DNA from: Melanopsichium pennsylvanicum
Taxonomy: Eukaryota; Basidiomycota; Ustilaginomycetes; Ustilaginales
Direction of reading: 5' to 3'
DNA: 64,000 nt
Assembly (NCBI GenBank): GCA_900208305.1
Contig: OAPG01000001.1
Location: 2,294,001 to 2,358,000 of the forward strand
Part shown: positions 18,245 to 30,863 of the stretch, in pieces
How positions within the stretch are numbered: position 1 is the stretch's first letter
How the letters are laid out: every line of letters begins with the position of its first letter
Notes under the pieces: model-generated
The model's input: the letters and a program-made list of their open reading frames with translations, nothing else
Told to the model about the DNA's origin: nothing
The model's database searches: none
Translations under genes and position numbers: made by a program

Positions 18245-21200
18245 CTACGCCATGGCCAGCTTGCTGTAGCTAGGAGGAGCCAATCTGAGTCTCACCTCTC
18301 TCCAAACATATAATGGCAAACTACTGACTGCCACGATCACCGCCGTCTTCCACAAGAACCTGTAGCTGAGCACAAAACCCAGATCGAAGAATTCGGGCAG
18401 GAAGACGATGCTCAGGCAATAGAAAAAGAGTGTCACGATCTCGGACAGGATCATGTACACATGCCACGTGGTGATCTCCAAAGCAACCATGATGAGTTCG
18501 TTGACCACCAGTGCTGTGAATGAGATGCTTACGATGTTCAAAAACTCGTTCTCGAACAGCAGCAACGAGAGGATCATGATCGCTCCACCTTGATAGGTAC
18601 TGATCATGAGCCATGTAGTGAAGGTCTTGGCACTAAGCGATCGACCTTTGGTGAGGTCCTTGTAGAGTTCTGGATAGAGTAACGCCAGATCTTCCGAAAC
18701 ATCCCTGTCCAATACCAACGAGAAGACCGGTGCCATCGTATACACGGTTGCGTATCCAACCATGAGCCATCCTTGGTACAGCGCGATCGGTGCAAAATAA
18801 AAGATACTTGAGAAAACGGCTTGGATGATACTAATGATCAATCCTCTATGGATCACGAATTGTGCCAACTTTGCCGAGCGCTTGTAGCTGTTCCTACCGT
18901 GCCATACCAGGAGCTTTGTAAGGAAGGAGAATTGAGTAATGGAAAAGTCTGCTGCGAGAGACGCTTGCTTGCCTTCTTTTCCGACAATGCCAAGGCCCAC
19001 GTCGGCGGCTTGGATCATAGATACGTCGTTGCCGCCATCGCCGATGCAGCAAACTCGTTTTCGGGTGTAGCTGCGGATCAGTCGTGCGACGTCGGCTTTC
19101 TGGGTGGGAGAGCAGCGGCAGGCGACTACGGCAGAGAGCTGGGTGGCGAGTTCGATGAAATCGTCCTTGAAAGAGTCGAGGCAAAGCTGCAGAGACTCTC
19201 CATCGATGACGAGACAGCAGTCGAGTTTGGAGCGGAGAAGGTCAAGTGTGTCGCGTACTGCATCTGTCGTACTGAGTTTCGCCACCTGATGCACGTACTG
19301 ATTTCGGGCGACAAGCTTCGAAGAGATGGCGATGCAGGTGGCTGTTTCGATCTTGTCTCCCGTCAACATCCATACCTTGATGCCTGCATTGCGGAGCAGC
19401 TCCAAGGTCATCTTTACGTCTTCTTGCAGCTTATCTTCCACACCGGTGAGACCTAGTAGTTCGAGGTTGTTCTCCAAATGCTCTTCGACAGCTTGTGCCA
19501 TTGCTTCGTTTCGATCTTCCATCTGCACCCTGGCAGCCTTGTAAGCGCGCTCGAACACAAACCAATTGTCCTGAGTCAATCTTCTTCGCCCAACGACCAA
19601 AGTACGCAATCCTTCACGCGCCATATTGCCGCATTCCTCATCCAACCAGTCATTCTGCGCTACAATCTTTGCCATCACCACATCCGCCCCTTTTTGATAG
19701 AACGTGATTTCTCCACTTGCCCTTTCGCGAATAACGATACTCATCCGCTTAGACTCGGAGGTAAAAGGGAATACTTCTAGAATGTCGAAGCTCAGGATTG
19801 ATCCGTCAGAAGTACGGAGTGACATAGACTTACGATCGCGAGCAACCAGGGAGAGCCCGACAGACTCGGTCCATCGAACGATGGCCACTTCATCTGGGGA
19901 GGAGGCTTGGTAAGTAATGCTGCCGTCGGCCTCGACTACTGGGGTGACATTGTGGCATAGTGCTAGCGCGAGGACGACGTCTTTGACACGGGAGGACATG
20001 TCGCGACGGCCACGACCGGCCAGCATCACCCCTGCTGTAGTGAGAGACAATTGTTGCTGTGTGGTAGCACCACCGGGTGTGCTCTTGATCGGACTCATGG
20101 GTTGAGCGGAGTTTCCGAAATGCTGTTGCAATGCAGTAGCGAGCTGAGAAGCGACCTCGTCCATGCTATCCCAGCCATAGCTCATGGTTCCCATATGCAG
20201 CTTGCGGAGCTCCATCTCGTTCTGAGTCAAAGTTCCAGTCTTGTCCGAGAGCAAATACTCAATCCGACCGAGTTCTTCCGGCAATGTCGATGTACGGACA
20301 ATGGTGCCTGGAATCTCGTCGTCGTGCATGATTTGGCGTGCGTAGACCGTCTTGCCCATGTCGAGGTTGACTCGCAGACTGATGGGGATGATGGAAGAGA
20401 ATAGAATGAGGAAGCGAAAAATATAGATCCACCACTCACCCTTGAACCCGTTGAGCGCAACCAGCGCCACTGAGAGGGCAAGGGTGACGCCACAAAGAAT
20501 CTTGGAAAGACGATTGATTTCGAGATCGAGCAGACCAACTTTGGTGCCAGGATAGGAAGTGTTCATGACGGCTCGAGTCTCGCGACCTGTGTAGACCACC
20601 ATTCCGACCGCTGTGCCGGCGGCAAGGACGGTGTTGGCCCAAAGCACGTTTTCGGCGGTCAAAGGGGCTATCTGGGGCTGCTGACTCATGGGGATGATGG
20701 TTTCTGGGCGATGAGACTCTGACGATGTACGAGGTTGGCCTGGTGCGTCACTGGCCACGCCGAGAAGGTCGCCGACGGTGGGACCGGAGCGAGGTAATGT
20801 CGGAGAAGGAGTGACTGATGCATCATCTGTTGGAGGATGCAAGGTCAAGTTGCCAAGGAACGTGTGAATATCTTTGATGGGTGGACCGGCAAAGACGACA
20901 GCTCGGTTGCCGAGGATTGCGACATCGTCTGTGGGCATAAGTTGTGTGAGCTCGACAGCGATACGCAGCTTCCAGTCAGTCTCACCATCGAGTTGATCTG
21001 TGCGGATGAAGCAGCTTCCGTTCGAACCTTGCTCAGCAGAGTCGCCGTTACTTTCAGGGTTCGAGGAGACGTTGGCCTGTGCTGTGCTTGCCTCTGCTGC
21101 TTTAATGACCGTCTCTCCTTCTTCTTCATCCTCGCCCAGCACAAAGTGATTGCTGTCATCTGCAGACGTCTGCACTGTGGATCCGCTACCTGGCTCGATA

Positions 21201-22198
21201 TTGACGTCGTTCGAGAAGGTTTGAAGCAGCACCATATCAGCAGGTACGCGCTGATTCTTATCGAGCACTACAAGGTCACCAACCTTGATCCGACTGCTTG
21301 GCACTTGGACGACTCTGGACTGACCCAAATCGCTGCCGAGCGACAGGGGCTTGCTGGGACTGGCTTTGCGAGCCAGGCGTGCCTGTTGCTTGGCAATAGC
21401 AGAACTATTTGGCACTAGCAGCTTGTAGGGTGCGCTATTGCTCTCGGAGTCCCTCTTGTACCTAGCCCAATCATCGATCGCCTCTTTGCCGATGGTGATG
21501 CAAAGGACGAAAGCGAGAGGTGCAACGTAGGTTGCGATGAAGCCAATTTTGAGAGCCGGGATGAATTGACTAAGCGCGACGAGGAGGAAGTAGAGGTTGA
21601 AGAAGAATTTGAACTGCTCGTACAGGACCTTTGGTAGGAAAGTAACGACGTTGTACTTCTGATTGCGTACGACGTTGGCGGGATACTTTGCACGAATTCG
21701 ATCCGAGTCACCGAGGCTGATGGTCCTGCTGAGATCACGCGGCGCTCGCTCTTTGGACGCGAAGAGGGAAGCTATGAAACCAGCTCTACGCGAGCCTAAT
21801 TGCACTACAGTCTGTGACGACGTTGGGATTCCATCCGAGTCTGCGTGAGTTCCATACTGTCGGCGATGATCCTCGGATTGTCGTGGTGTCATGCCAGACC
21901 GCTTCGAGCTTGCTGAGCGACCTGCGAGGTCATCATCGCTGTCTTGAAGTAGACCCTGCTGTTCGTCCGAGTCACGCGCATTGTTCTGACCGAAGCGACT
22001 GAATCTGGAGCGGTGACTGCGTGAGCGGAAGGCGGCGAATCCAGCATTCTCGGTCTGTGGGTGGTAGGAGGGGGCTGATGAGCTACGCTCTGCCGACATG
22101 ATGTTCGAGGTGTTGATTGGGCGGAGAGCGTGTGCTTCGAAGAGCTCTGAACTCGCGTTTGATGTAGGGAAAGGTCGACTAGTCCACTTAGACGGCAT
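18245..22198 (-). CDS. NEO1: P4-type ATPase, NEO1/ATP9 family phospholipid flippase
   Basis: A single-exon protein of 1317 residues from the ATG at 22198. P-type ATPase hallmarks are present: the actuator motif DGET in [11 protein letters not shown], the phosphorylation site [10 protein letters not shown] with Asp652, and the hinge [11 protein letters not shown]. The membrane segments follow the usual 2+2+6 pattern, and the first hairpin [11 protein letters not shown] is typical of the NEO1 branch. NEO1 flips aminophospholipid across Golgi/endosome membranes and is the one yeast P4-ATPase that works without a Cdc50 partner. The N-terminal 150 residues are Ser-rich and the loop before the fourth membrane segment carries long low-complexity insertions (SNPESNG, TPSPTLP). 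Divergent from NDUFA6. Confidence 0.93.
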   Translation of the reverse strand: MPSKWTSRPFPTSNASSELFEAHALRPINTSNIMSAERSSSAPSYHPQTENAGFAAFRSRSHRSRFSRFGQNNARDSDEQQGLLQDSDDDLAGRSASSKRSGMTPRQSEDHRRQYGTHADSDGIPTSSQTVVQLGSRRAGFIASLFASKERAPRDLSRTISLGDSDRIRAKYPANVVRNQKYNVVTFLPKVLYEQFKFFFNLYFLLVALSQFIPALKIGFIATYVAPLAFVLCITIGKEAIDDWARYKRDSESNSAPYKLLVPNSSAIAKQQARLARKASPSKPLSLGSDLGQSRVVQVPSSRIKVGDLVVLDKNQRVPADMVLLQTFSNDVNIEPGSGSTVQTSADDSNHFVLGEDEEEGETVIKAAEASTAQANVSSNPESNGDSAEQGSNGSCFIRTDQLDGETDWKLRIAVELTQLMPTDDVAILGNRAVVFAGPPIKDIHTFLGNLTLHPPTDDASVTPSPTLPRSGPTVGDLLGVASDAPGQPRTSSESHRPETIIPMSQQPQIAPLTAENVLWANTVLAAGTAVGMVVYTGRETRAVMNTSYPGTKVGLLDLEINRLSKILCGVTLALSVALVALNGFKGEWWIYIFRFLILFSSIIPISLRVNLDMGKTVYARQIMHDDEIPGTIVRTSTLPEELGRIEYLLSDKTGTLTQNEMELRKLHMGTMSYGWDSMDEVASQLATALQQHFGNSAQPMSPIKSTPGGATTQQQLSLTTAGVMLAGRGRRDMSSRVKDVVLALALCHNVTPVVEADGSITYQASSPDEVAIVRWTESVGLSLVARDRKSMSLRTSDGSILSFDILEVFPFTSESKRMSIVIRERASGEITFYQKGADVVMAKIVAQNDWLDEECGNMAREGLRTLVVGRRRLTQDNWFVFERAYKAARVQMEDRNEAMAQAVEEHLENNLELLGLTGVEDKLQEDVKMTLELLRNAGIKVWMLTGDKIETATCIAISSKLVARNQYVHQVAKLSTTDAVRDTLDLLRSKLDCCLVIDGESLQLCLDSFKDDFIELATQLSAVVACRCSPTQKADVARLIRSYTRKRVCCIGDGGNDVSMIQAADVGLGIVGKEGKQASLAADFSITQFSFLTKLLVWHGRNSYKRSAKLAQFVIHRGLIISIIQAVFSSIFYFAPIALYQGWLMVGYATVYTMAPVFSLVLDRDVSEDLALLYPELYKDLTKGRSLSAKTFTTWLMISTYQGGAIMILSLLLFENEFLNIVSISFTALVVNELIMVALEITTWHVYMILSEIVTLFFYCLSIVFLPEFFDLGFVLSYRFLWKTAVIVAVSSLPLYVWREVRLRLAPPSYSKLAMA

Positions 22199-22767
22199 TC
22201 ATGGGAGGCGTTTTGTTGATGCTAAGTCGGCTATGAAGCTGGTGGAGCGTGCTTGATAGTCTCAACTGGATCATATCTGTGCCGCTACTAGAATGATGAT
22301 GGTAGCTGTGACGCAGCTACAAGTATGAGGAGAGTTGTGATGTTGAGGGCGCGATGTCCACCATCGAACAAACTTGATGGTGCATGTGAACCCTTAACAT
22401 GTGCACAGGCACACACCTTGACGCACCACCTGGAAATCGGCGTTCAACGACTAAGAGCAGCCAAGCAATAAGAATTTGAGTCGTGCGAGAAACTAAGAGG
22501 TCGTGGGTTCATCTCGGAGACGATCAACGCGAAATTCAAGCTTTGATCTCATGCACACTCGTCTCCACTAGCCGCTGTTTCTTGACCTTGTTGTTACCTT
22601 GCAGCGCTCTCTTCACCGTTTGTCATCACCAACAAAGGATCAATACGTACGTTTGTACCACAACTGGAGCTCATAACCGCATCATTGCATCGATTCGTCT
22701 TGATTACGACAGCACGACTGACATGGTAGGTTTCCCACGTTGATTGCCATTTACAACCCACAACAGC
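22199..22767. promoter_or_regulatory. Divergent upstream region NEO1 / NDUFA6
   Basis: 569 bp between the two start codons. An ATG at 22723 is followed at once by GTAGGT, and ACAACAG ends at 22766. If that 41 bp were removed as an intron, the 22723 ATG would be out of frame with the NDUFA6 body, so I treat it as 5' UTR. I recognise no specific regulatory site. Confidence 0.45.
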
Positions 22768-23395
22768 ATGACGACCATCCCAAGCCGTCTCGCCCAGACC
22801 ACATACATCTCGAGGACGCTCGAGGAGGCGCGCAAGCGTTCCACTGCGCTTTATCGAAACTTCTACCGGTCGGTGCGTAGTCTAAAATTCTGGTGCATCC
22901 ACAGCGGAGCTGTCCCCGTACTGACATTGGCTCGTGTTGCTCTTGATGCTTGTTGCGAACAGGCTCCCGAGATCTGCGCTCTCTACGCGCTCGATGTCCC
23001 TCCTTCGACACTTCGTGCCAAGTTTCGCACCCAATTTGAGAAGAACAAGACCGTCAAGGACCTCGCAGTGCTCGACTTGATGCTTCTCAAGGCACAACAG
23101 GAGTACCAGGAGACAATGAACGGTTGGAAACAGGTTCCTCACATCATGAAGTGGTTTGCAGAGGAAGAAGTAAGTCTTTTGAGCTCACTCAAACGGCTTT
23201 GGCACGCTCTGACTCGACTGTTCTGTCCTTCAGCCGCGAAACAGAATCGTAAATGTCAAATTTGCTGACTTATTGCTTTTGCTTGGACCCATATTGTTTC
23301 ATCTTGCACAGGCTCCAGCACGACCTCAGGGCTTCTTGGAAAAGTTTTATGCCTCTCGAGACGAGGGACGAGGACCCATCGGAACTGGCATCTGA
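22768..23395 (+). CDS. NADH:ubiquinone oxidoreductase subunit NDUFA6/B14 (LYR protein), three exons
   Basis: Exons 22768-22872, 22963-23169 and 23312-23395 encode 131 residues. The introns are 90 bp (GTGCGT...ACAG) and 142 bp (GTAAGT...ACAG), both phase 0. The match to human NDUFA6 runs the whole length: the LYR-type motif (TALYRNFYRS), then LYALDV, EFEK-like QFEKNKTVKDL, the QETMNGWKQ helix and FLEKFYASRDEGR at the end. The protein is an accessory subunit of respiratory complex I that binds acyl carrier protein on the matrix arm. Intron 1 is a multiple of three and has no stop, so a naive translation reads through it and adds 30 residues that fit no family member. It ends in the usual basidiomycete way with a CTGAC branch-like site at 22921. 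Confidence 0.92.
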
Positions 23396-25515
23396 GCGCC
23401 TCAAGCGTTCATGTGCACCGCCTCCCACTTTCGTCCCACATCGTAGCAATTCAAATATTCAGCTTTCAACTACTTGGCATCATCGTTCTTTCGGACGCCT
23501 CTGCTATGGTTTGGAACAGACATGGACGATGCAAAGTAAGCTTTTTTTTCTCGCGAACTCCGCTCATATGTTGCAGTAGATTGCCAGAGCAGCGGCGGCG
23601 AAGGACCATTGTGATTGGGGATTGCGCCAACACAACTTGGAAGAATGCGAGTCGAATGTCCGCCATTCTTGTTGGAACCGTTGGCCACTATTGTGTTCGA
23701 ATCTGGAGGTCGAAGCAATTTTCGTGGGAGTCTAGCTCAGAGAGGCTGTTTTCTTCGGTCTGCTGCGGCTCGAGCTTGAATGCTCTCATTGGTCGCGCTG
23801 ACCCTCGCAAAATGCGTCACAATTGTGCGTAACGGTCTCCGAGCTCTGGGCGCTTTTTAAGTTTTCGAGACGACAGAGAATCATGGAGCGCGAGGACCGC
23901 GCTTGCGTTTCTACGCTTGTTCCCAAAAGTGTCGGAACGGCTTTGTGCACACAGCACCGGAGATCGAGCGCGCTCCTTTGAGAGGGCGTGTTACAGGACG
24001 CCAGGGCTGGGCGGAAAGGTTCCAGATGAGCGATTCAGAGTGTCTTTGTCGACACAGAGTTGGCTGGAGATGAGGTGTACAAAAGAGGCGAGTCCTTCCG
24101 GCATCACTGAGGCAGACTGTGTAAGATCCCACATGTTGTGTGTCGTAGTGTAATCACCTTGTGATACGTGATCTGCAAACCGCGGGTTTCATACATTGCA
24201 TTTGAGATGGTTTGTCGGATATTTCAGCCAACCTTTCCTTGTTCGCCTTGTTCGAAATTCAAGACAAGCTGTGGGGAGAGCATCGACTCACCTTGACCCA
24301 CAGCAACGTGCTGTTGCTGAGGGCAGCGAAAAGTATCTCTGACATCCGAGCAAGGTATGATTTCTACACGCGCACAAGCTGAAATATGAGGCCATCGACA
24401 GAAGGCCTGGTTTCATCTCCAATTCTGACCGCCAAAGCGGCAAAGCAGGGTCTCACATGGAAGCTGCCTGAATGCCAAGTGCGCATAGGAGACGCAGAAG
24501 GGTTAAAGCCATGCGCCTTTCAGTAATATTAAGGTAGACTTGCTGGCTGTCGATTCATTCTTCCATGCCATTACACGACTCCGACCACTGTGACAGTGCA
24601 AGGGAGTGGGCGTAGAGGTTGGCGAAACAAAGTCACAAGTGGGAGGTGTCAAATCCATCATCAGGTCTTGGCTGCTGTTCTTTGGCAATTGTCATCTTTT
24701 GACGCGTGAAATCCTTGATAGGACTGCCCGCCAAAAAGGGAGCGCAGGTGCATGCTAAATTGCCATGACGCAAGTCGACTCACCTTGGCATCTGGATTTT
24801 GGATTACACTGCAGCTGTCACTTTTCTCCTCACTGCAGCCTGCATGGCGACAACTTCTGTATACAGCAGCAAAGTTGCACTGCGACGGTCGACAGCTTCA
24901 TCTGTTGGAACTCAAACACAAAAGTTCAGTAGTTACAGCAGGACCCGTCCATCAAGTGATTGGATTTGTGACACATGTCCAGATTTAAGTTAGCGCAAAC
25001 AATACTCTACTTTTTGTTATCCCCACTTCGTTTACCGACCTCGCAGAAGCATGATCAGCGATGCGACACAGGAATGAAATTCGTGTGGCGCATCGCACTG
25101 ACGACGCTACAAATGCAGAGGCAGGCTTTCGACACCGATCTATAGTACCAAGCCTGTTTACAGTGTGACGGCATGAGATCGTCCAGCTGCAGAATTCAGC
25201 AAAGTGAGGCGGCCTTGGTTGTACGGTATGCAGGGCTTGGCGGGTCACGTCTGTCACACCTCTCATCAAAAATGGCCCCGTCCTTCGCCGCTCAAGCATT
25301 TTCGGTTAGTGCTTGCGTTCGACAGTCGTCGATACTTTTCGAGTGCTCGACAAGGTCTTGAGCATATAAACCAGCCGTGTCCAAATATCAGACCCCGTTC
25401 TACGCTCAGCCTTCGTCGCCTTTCTCATACAACCACCAATAGTATTCTCATCGGTGCCACAACGCTCTCGTCGTAGATTCACTTTCATCCCTGCTCTGTA
25501 CCGCCCGCGTTGGAA
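23396..25515. other. Gene-poor interval upstream of the Clp1-like gene
   Basis: 2.1 kb in which I find only short frames without domain signals or plausible splice patterns. It may be the 3' UTR of NDUFA6 followed by a long promoter of the Clp1-like gene. I see no tRNA, snRNA or transposon. A non-coding transcript cannot be excluded from sequence alone. Confidence 0.45.
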
Positions 25516-26910
25516 ATGTCTCCGTCAACCCATACAAGTCCACTCACGAGCTTATGCTCCAACTCCGGAAAAGCTTCCACTTTCAGCTGCACCTTCACAT
25601 CCTTCAACAAGCAGTCGAAGACCAGCATCTCAAAGCTTCCGGCACCTGTAAGCAAACCTTCTATCAGCTCATCAGCTGCTGCGGCCGCCATCAAGCAGCT
25701 CAACGACGAAACATTCCCTAAATTGTCGTTCCCTTCTACCAGCCGTCCTCTCCAGCCGGTCGACGTAAATGTGGGCAAAGTTGCCAGTCAAGAAGCTCGC
25801 TGTTGCTCTCATTTCCCCGCATCCAGTCCAAAGCTCTCTTCCACCCGCGTATCCATCAGGAAGGCTCGCCCGTCGGCCACCATTACCGGCCCTCGATCAG
25901 CAGCAAAAGCGAGAAATCTGGGCTGCAAGCTCGGTCACTCGGCATCGGTGAGCCTTAAAGGCGAGCGCATCAGCGTCAAAGTTCCCCAAAAGCTTCCCGC
26001 ACCTCGCCTCAAGCCCAACTCCTCTCCCTATGAAGATCTCGTCGCGCACCTCTCCCGTCACCACTTCTTCACGGAAGCCCAAGAGGTGGAACGAAGCTCC
26101 ATCACGCCCGACTTCTTCCTCATCCAATACCTTGAGACAGCGCGACTGGGAAAGTGCAGTCTTTACCATCAAACACTCAACTTTCTGGAGGCGAACCGGG
26201 ATCATATCATGGCTCACGTCACTCCTGGTGAGTCACTGCCGGATACTGTGCCGCTTGACGTAACTGCTTGGATTGAAACCTTCCAGAGACCACCGACTCA
26301 CCTGCTGGCGGTGCACTCGGATAGCGAAGCAGCTACGATCTATGCTGTTCATGGCCAGATCTTCGCTCTGCAGTGCGTATCGATCCCGTTTCTGCCTGCC
26401 TCTAAGGAGACACAGGAGAACGGAAAGACCATCAAAGACATGGCTGTCCTAGCACTCCGCGTTCCCTGTCTACAACATTTCAACACTGTCCTACGCTGGC
26501 TCTATTCGCAATCCACCATCTCTCTTCTACAAGAGCTTCTCCCGCTCAAACACATCATCAAGCATTTCGCCAGGCGTGCGCTCGCTACTCAAAAATCCAC
26601 TTCACCGACTCCACAAAACCCCAGCGTCGATGTCTCGAAACTTTCCGCCACAGACCTAGTCGAAGCAATGTCGACTCTGTCGACGAAGCAATATCTCGAG
26701 TTGCTACAAACCATTCAAGCAGTGTGGAAGAATGGTGTGGCACTAGGCATCGTCTCGTGGAACTTCTGGACCGTCTTGGACAATGCTTGGAACCTCATCA
26801 TCGGGGCAATGATGGTGAGCAAGCGCAAGGGGCAGGCAAAGGTGGCGAAGGCTATCGCAGCGAGTACAAGTGAGCTCAGTGCTCAGATGGAGAGCACCCG
26901 AATCGGGTAA
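25516..26910 (+). CDS. Clp1-like (clampless family) protein
   Basis: 464 residues from the ATG at 25516; the open frame starts six bases earlier with TTG. The N-terminal 165 residues are Ser/Pro/Lys-rich and probably disordered. The C-terminal 300 residues match the pattern I know from basidiomycete Clp1 proteins in three places, in order: a segment with AVHGQIFALQC followed by PFLPA; MAVLALRVPCLQHFNTVLRW with LLQELLPL; and VWKNGVALGIVSWNFWTVLD followed by NAWNLIIGAM. Clp1 was found through clamp-cell formation in mushrooms and is needed for growth of the dikaryon in the host in Ustilago, where it acts on the mating-type regulatory pathway. No enzymatic motif is visible. Whether this is the Clp1 orthologue or a paralogue cannot be decided here. 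Convergent with REI1. Confidence 0.6.
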   Translation: MSPSTHTSPLTSLCSNSGKASTFSCTFTSFNKQSKTSISKLPAPVSKPSISSSAAAAAIKQLNDETFPKLSFPSTSRPLQPVDVNVGKVASQEARCCSHFPASSPKLSSTRVSIRKARPSATITGPRSAAKARNLGCKLGHSASVSLKGERISVKVPQKLPAPRLKPNSSPYEDLVAHLSRHHFFTEAQEVERSSITPDFFLIQYLETARLGKCSLYHQTLNFLEANRDHIMAHVTPGESLPDTVPLDVTAWIETFQRPPTHLLAVHSDSEAATIYAVHGQIFALQCVSIPFLPASKETQENGKTIKDMAVLALRVPCLQHFNTVLRWLYSQSTISLLQELLPLKHIIKHFARRALATQKSTSPTPQNPSVDVSKLSATDLVEAMSTLSTKQYLELLQTIQAVWKNGVALGIVSWNFWTVLDNAWNLIIGAMMVSKRKGQAKVAKAIAASTSELSAQMESTRIG

Positions 26911-27194
26911 GCGTCTCAAACTTTTTTGTTTCCCTCTGTACTCGCAATATACCCGAAAAATGTACCATGATTTCTGAATTCATGCGCTACTGTGCATATC
27001 TCGGAGCGCAATTTGCCCTGTCTGACCCTTTGTTTTGCGCAAAATCTGGAGGCTCGCAACGTTCCAAAATTCTCACGCAATCTATCAGACACCCCAGAAG
27101 AGCTGAATATCAAAATGAACGCATTGCAACAAAGAAAAGAAAAAAGAGCCAAGGATGAGACATGGGGAATGATAAGCAAGGGCGATGAGTGTAA

Positions 27195-28718
27195 CTACTG
27201 GAGCAATGGATCGCGGAAATGCTTCTGGTTGTTGTTTCTGAACCCAATCCTCGTCATGTACTGCTCTCTCCTGTTCCTGTCCCTGAACTCTGAAATATGC
27301 CTCTTGGCTTCCCTCGCCTCACCCCTGTTCCTAGCCTTGATCACTTGACCGTGTCTGCCGGTCACCAAGGTACCGTCACCATCATGATGGCCCATGCCGC
27401 TCTCGGCGATGAGTCGGCGGGCAAGCGCACCGCCGCCACCGTAGCGACGTGAGAGGTCGTCGTCGTTGGTGGATGCGTTGAGCGGTGTTTCTCGGAGTGA
27501 CTGCTGGTAGTAGCGACGCAAAGAACGGTGTCCCAAACGAGCGCCAGATGGAAGGACGAGCTCCAGTTCGCTATCGCCATATCGAATTTGGTCGTCTCGG
27601 TCCTCCGTATCAACATCCCTGGACGACTTCTTGGATCTGGTGGTGAGATCCAGAACCCTGCCTTCGCCATCCACTTCCATGTCCTCATCGTCCTCGTCCT
27701 CTGCGTCCTCCGCATCTTCCCAGTCTTCGTCTTCGTCTTGCGGGTACGAGCTGGTGAAGTCGTAAAAGTCTCCGAGCTCCAGTTGATCCTCCTGATCACT
27801 ATAAGCGATCTTACAGTGAAATTTGTCCAACATGTGGTTTCTCACGCTCTCTGCGTTGTGGAAGCCCTTCCCCCTGCCGTTACAGTACAGACAGATGTTA
27901 CCAATGGCCACCTTGTCTGCCAAGTAGCCAACAAGACCAGGAAGATCCATGAGGTACTCCCTATCTGGAATGAAAAAGCCGTGAACCTTGGACATATGCG
28001 CAAGGGTGTCGGAGAGAGCAATAAACCCTGTCTTGGCGCAAAAGATGCATTCGTGATTAGGGTCAATGCGACGGGATGAGGCGACTTTTGCGTCGATAGC
28101 TTGCTGAATTTGCTCCTCAGTTGCGTCTTCGGAGATGAGAAGTGCATCCTTTGCGTTCTGCTTCTTCTCGGCGGCGACGATGGATGGGCTGAGTTCGCTC
28201 GTCGGTTTAGCGACGTCGTTGGCAGTTGATGATGTGGAGGTAGGCTTGGGAACCCTGAAAACGAGAGGAACCTGTTCGCCATCCTCGTTTGCGTCCGCCG
28301 GAACGCTCGAAGGGCCTGCCTGACTAGCCTTCTTCTTGTCCAATCTGGCCACATTCTCCTTGTGCTTCTTACTATTCAGATGCGCTCCCATAGCATTTTG
28401 ACTGGCAAACTTCTTGTCGCAAGCTTCGCACTTCAATTCGTGCACCGCCACACTTTGTGCTTCCTGTGCCAGTGCAGCGCGACGTTCTAGAATCTTGGCG
28501 TTGAAAACATCGGCTCTGACGGGAGGAAGGTTTGCGACACGACGCTTCATGTTGTATCGGTGGAGGTCTGAGCGGTAGTGAGTGCGCTGGTCTTCAGGAT
28601 TGGGGAATGCGATACTGCACGAAAGGCATGTGAAAAGCGGCGTATCGTCATCGTGTCCTGGGTCGTATTGGGCCGTGGATGGCTCACCGACATTGGTGGA
28701 TCCGGCAAGTGTGGCCAT
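27195..28718 (-). CDS. REI1: REI1-type cytoplasmic pre-60S maturation factor
   Basis: 507 residues, one exon, ATG at 28718. Four zinc fingers of the C2H2 type are seen: FTCLSCSIAF...H near residue 30, LKCEACDKKFASQNAMGAH near 95, HECIFCAKTGF...H near 230, and ICLYCNGRGKGFHNAESVRNHM near 280. An acidic stretch (DEDEDWEDAEDAEDE, about 330) and a basic C-terminus ending in RIGFRNNNQKHFRDPLL follow. In yeast this C-terminal part inserts into the polypeptide exit tunnel of the late pre-60S particle, and the protein releases Arx1/Alb1 and recycles Tif6. The paralogue REH1 is a possible alternative name. Divergent from the ubiquitin-eL40 gene. Confidence 0.92.
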   Translation of the reverse strand: MATLAGSTNVGEPSTAQYDPGHDDDTPLFTCLSCSIAFPNPEDQRTHYRSDLHRYNMKRRVANLPPVRADVFNAKILERRAALAQEAQSVAVHELKCEACDKKFASQNAMGAHLNSKKHKENVARLDKKKASQAGPSSVPADANEDGEQVPLVFRVPKPTSTSSTANDVAKPTSELSPSIVAAEKKQNAKDALLISEDATEEQIQQAIDAKVASSRRIDPNHECIFCAKTGFIALSDTLAHMSKVHGFFIPDREYLMDLPGLVGYLADKVAIGNICLYCNGRGKGFHNAESVRNHMLDKFHCKIAYSDQEDQLELGDFYDFTSSYPQDEDEDWEDAEDAEDEDDEDMEVDGEGRVLDLTTRSKKSSRDVDTEDRDDQIRYGDSELELVLPSGARLGHRSLRRYYQQSLRETPLNASTNDDDLSRRYGGGGALARRLIAESGMGHHDGDGTLVTGRHGQVIKARNRGEAREAKRHISEFRDRNRREQYMTRIGFRNNNQKHFRDPLLQ

Positions 28719-29858
28719 GGTGAGCGAGATCGTGGATGGCAGTCGTAAAGTCGAGGTTAGTGAATATATCCGTCAAGTGTGATTATGAGATTCGGCAACA
28801 GAGAGCGGTATGTGACGATGCTGCGATGCTGGTTGGTGTGTGATGGTGACCTGATAGAAGGCTGTAGAGGTTGAGCAAAGGCAGCAGAGGTTGAGCGATA
28901 CGCTCAGCCTGAAGGCGATTGCGGGGGCAACCAGAAGGGCTCAGTTTGTCATTTTCGAGCCGAGCTCGCCGAAAATTTCAAGACAGGCCAAAAGGCGAAA
29001 AATTGTCGGAGTCGTGCGTGCTGAAGCCAAGTGGCCACCCTTTTTTTGGTCGAGTGGAGGAAGAAGGCTGAGTTCTAGCCGAGTCAAATTTCTTAGTTCT
29101 GGATGTTGGCCGATATATATTGCCCGATGCTTTCACTTGATCAGATAATACTGTACAGCTTTGTTAGACCGACGAAGATTCGAACAACCCTCCTCAACGA
29201 AACAAATAAAAAGCAAGCACGTGATAATATAAAACAAGGACGCACCTCGGCCGAGGATATGATATGGACGGGCTCAGACTACAAGCTTCAATTACGACCT
29301 CTTCCGCCACGCGCCCTCGATTGGGTACGGTTACCGAGCAGGCATGAGAGCCAGGGCATCGGTAATCTGAACAAGAGACTGCTGAGCAAGCCTGTTGGAG
29401 CAGCCGGAACCACAAACGGCTGAACTACGCAATGGAGCAACCAGCCAGCCAGACAGCCTCACCGGAGTGCGGGAGACAGGCAGGCAATCAACGTAGGCAG
29501 ATCAGCCATCGGACCATCTTGACCACGAGCATCGTCCACCCACACTAGATCATCAAGCAAGGTAAGCATTTCATCCAGCAACTACGGAGTACAACTAGCA
29601 TTGGCAGAAACGACACACACATACGAGGCGTTATCAATATCACAACTCGCTTTCGAACCAAACTTTTGTGACCACCCACGCCATTTCGAGGAGTTTCGCA
29701 TAGCACGACCGGCACAGTTTCGACAACTCGAGCAACTTTGACACCTCCGACTACTGCATCGACATATTTTCCCTCATCTTTCATTCTCTCAACTCTCTTG
29801 CTGACTCGATCCGCATCACTTATCCTCTTCGACTTAAAATCGCATCACGACCATTCAG
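28719..29858. promoter_or_regulatory. Divergent upstream region REI1 / ubiquitin-eL40
   Basis: 1.14 kb between the start codons of two genes that both serve the 60S subunit. It contains one TACTGTAC octamer at 29149-29156 and pyrimidine-rich sequence close to the ubiquitin start (29790-29840), the usual look of strong fungal ribosomal-protein promoters. I see no gene in it. Confidence 0.5.

Positions 29859-30863
<1,005 letters not shown>

Noticed and set aside
18821..19456. Open frame of 211 codons on the + strand within NEO1
   Set aside because: It is antisense to the conserved hinge and P domain of NEO1 and has no family signal; a shadow frame.
22723..22766. Start codon at 22723 followed by a 41-bp intron as the first exon of NDUFA6
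   Set aside because: The joined frame is shifted by one against the conserved body, and 41 bp is shorter than any other intron here. The ATG at 22768 gives a full family N-terminus.
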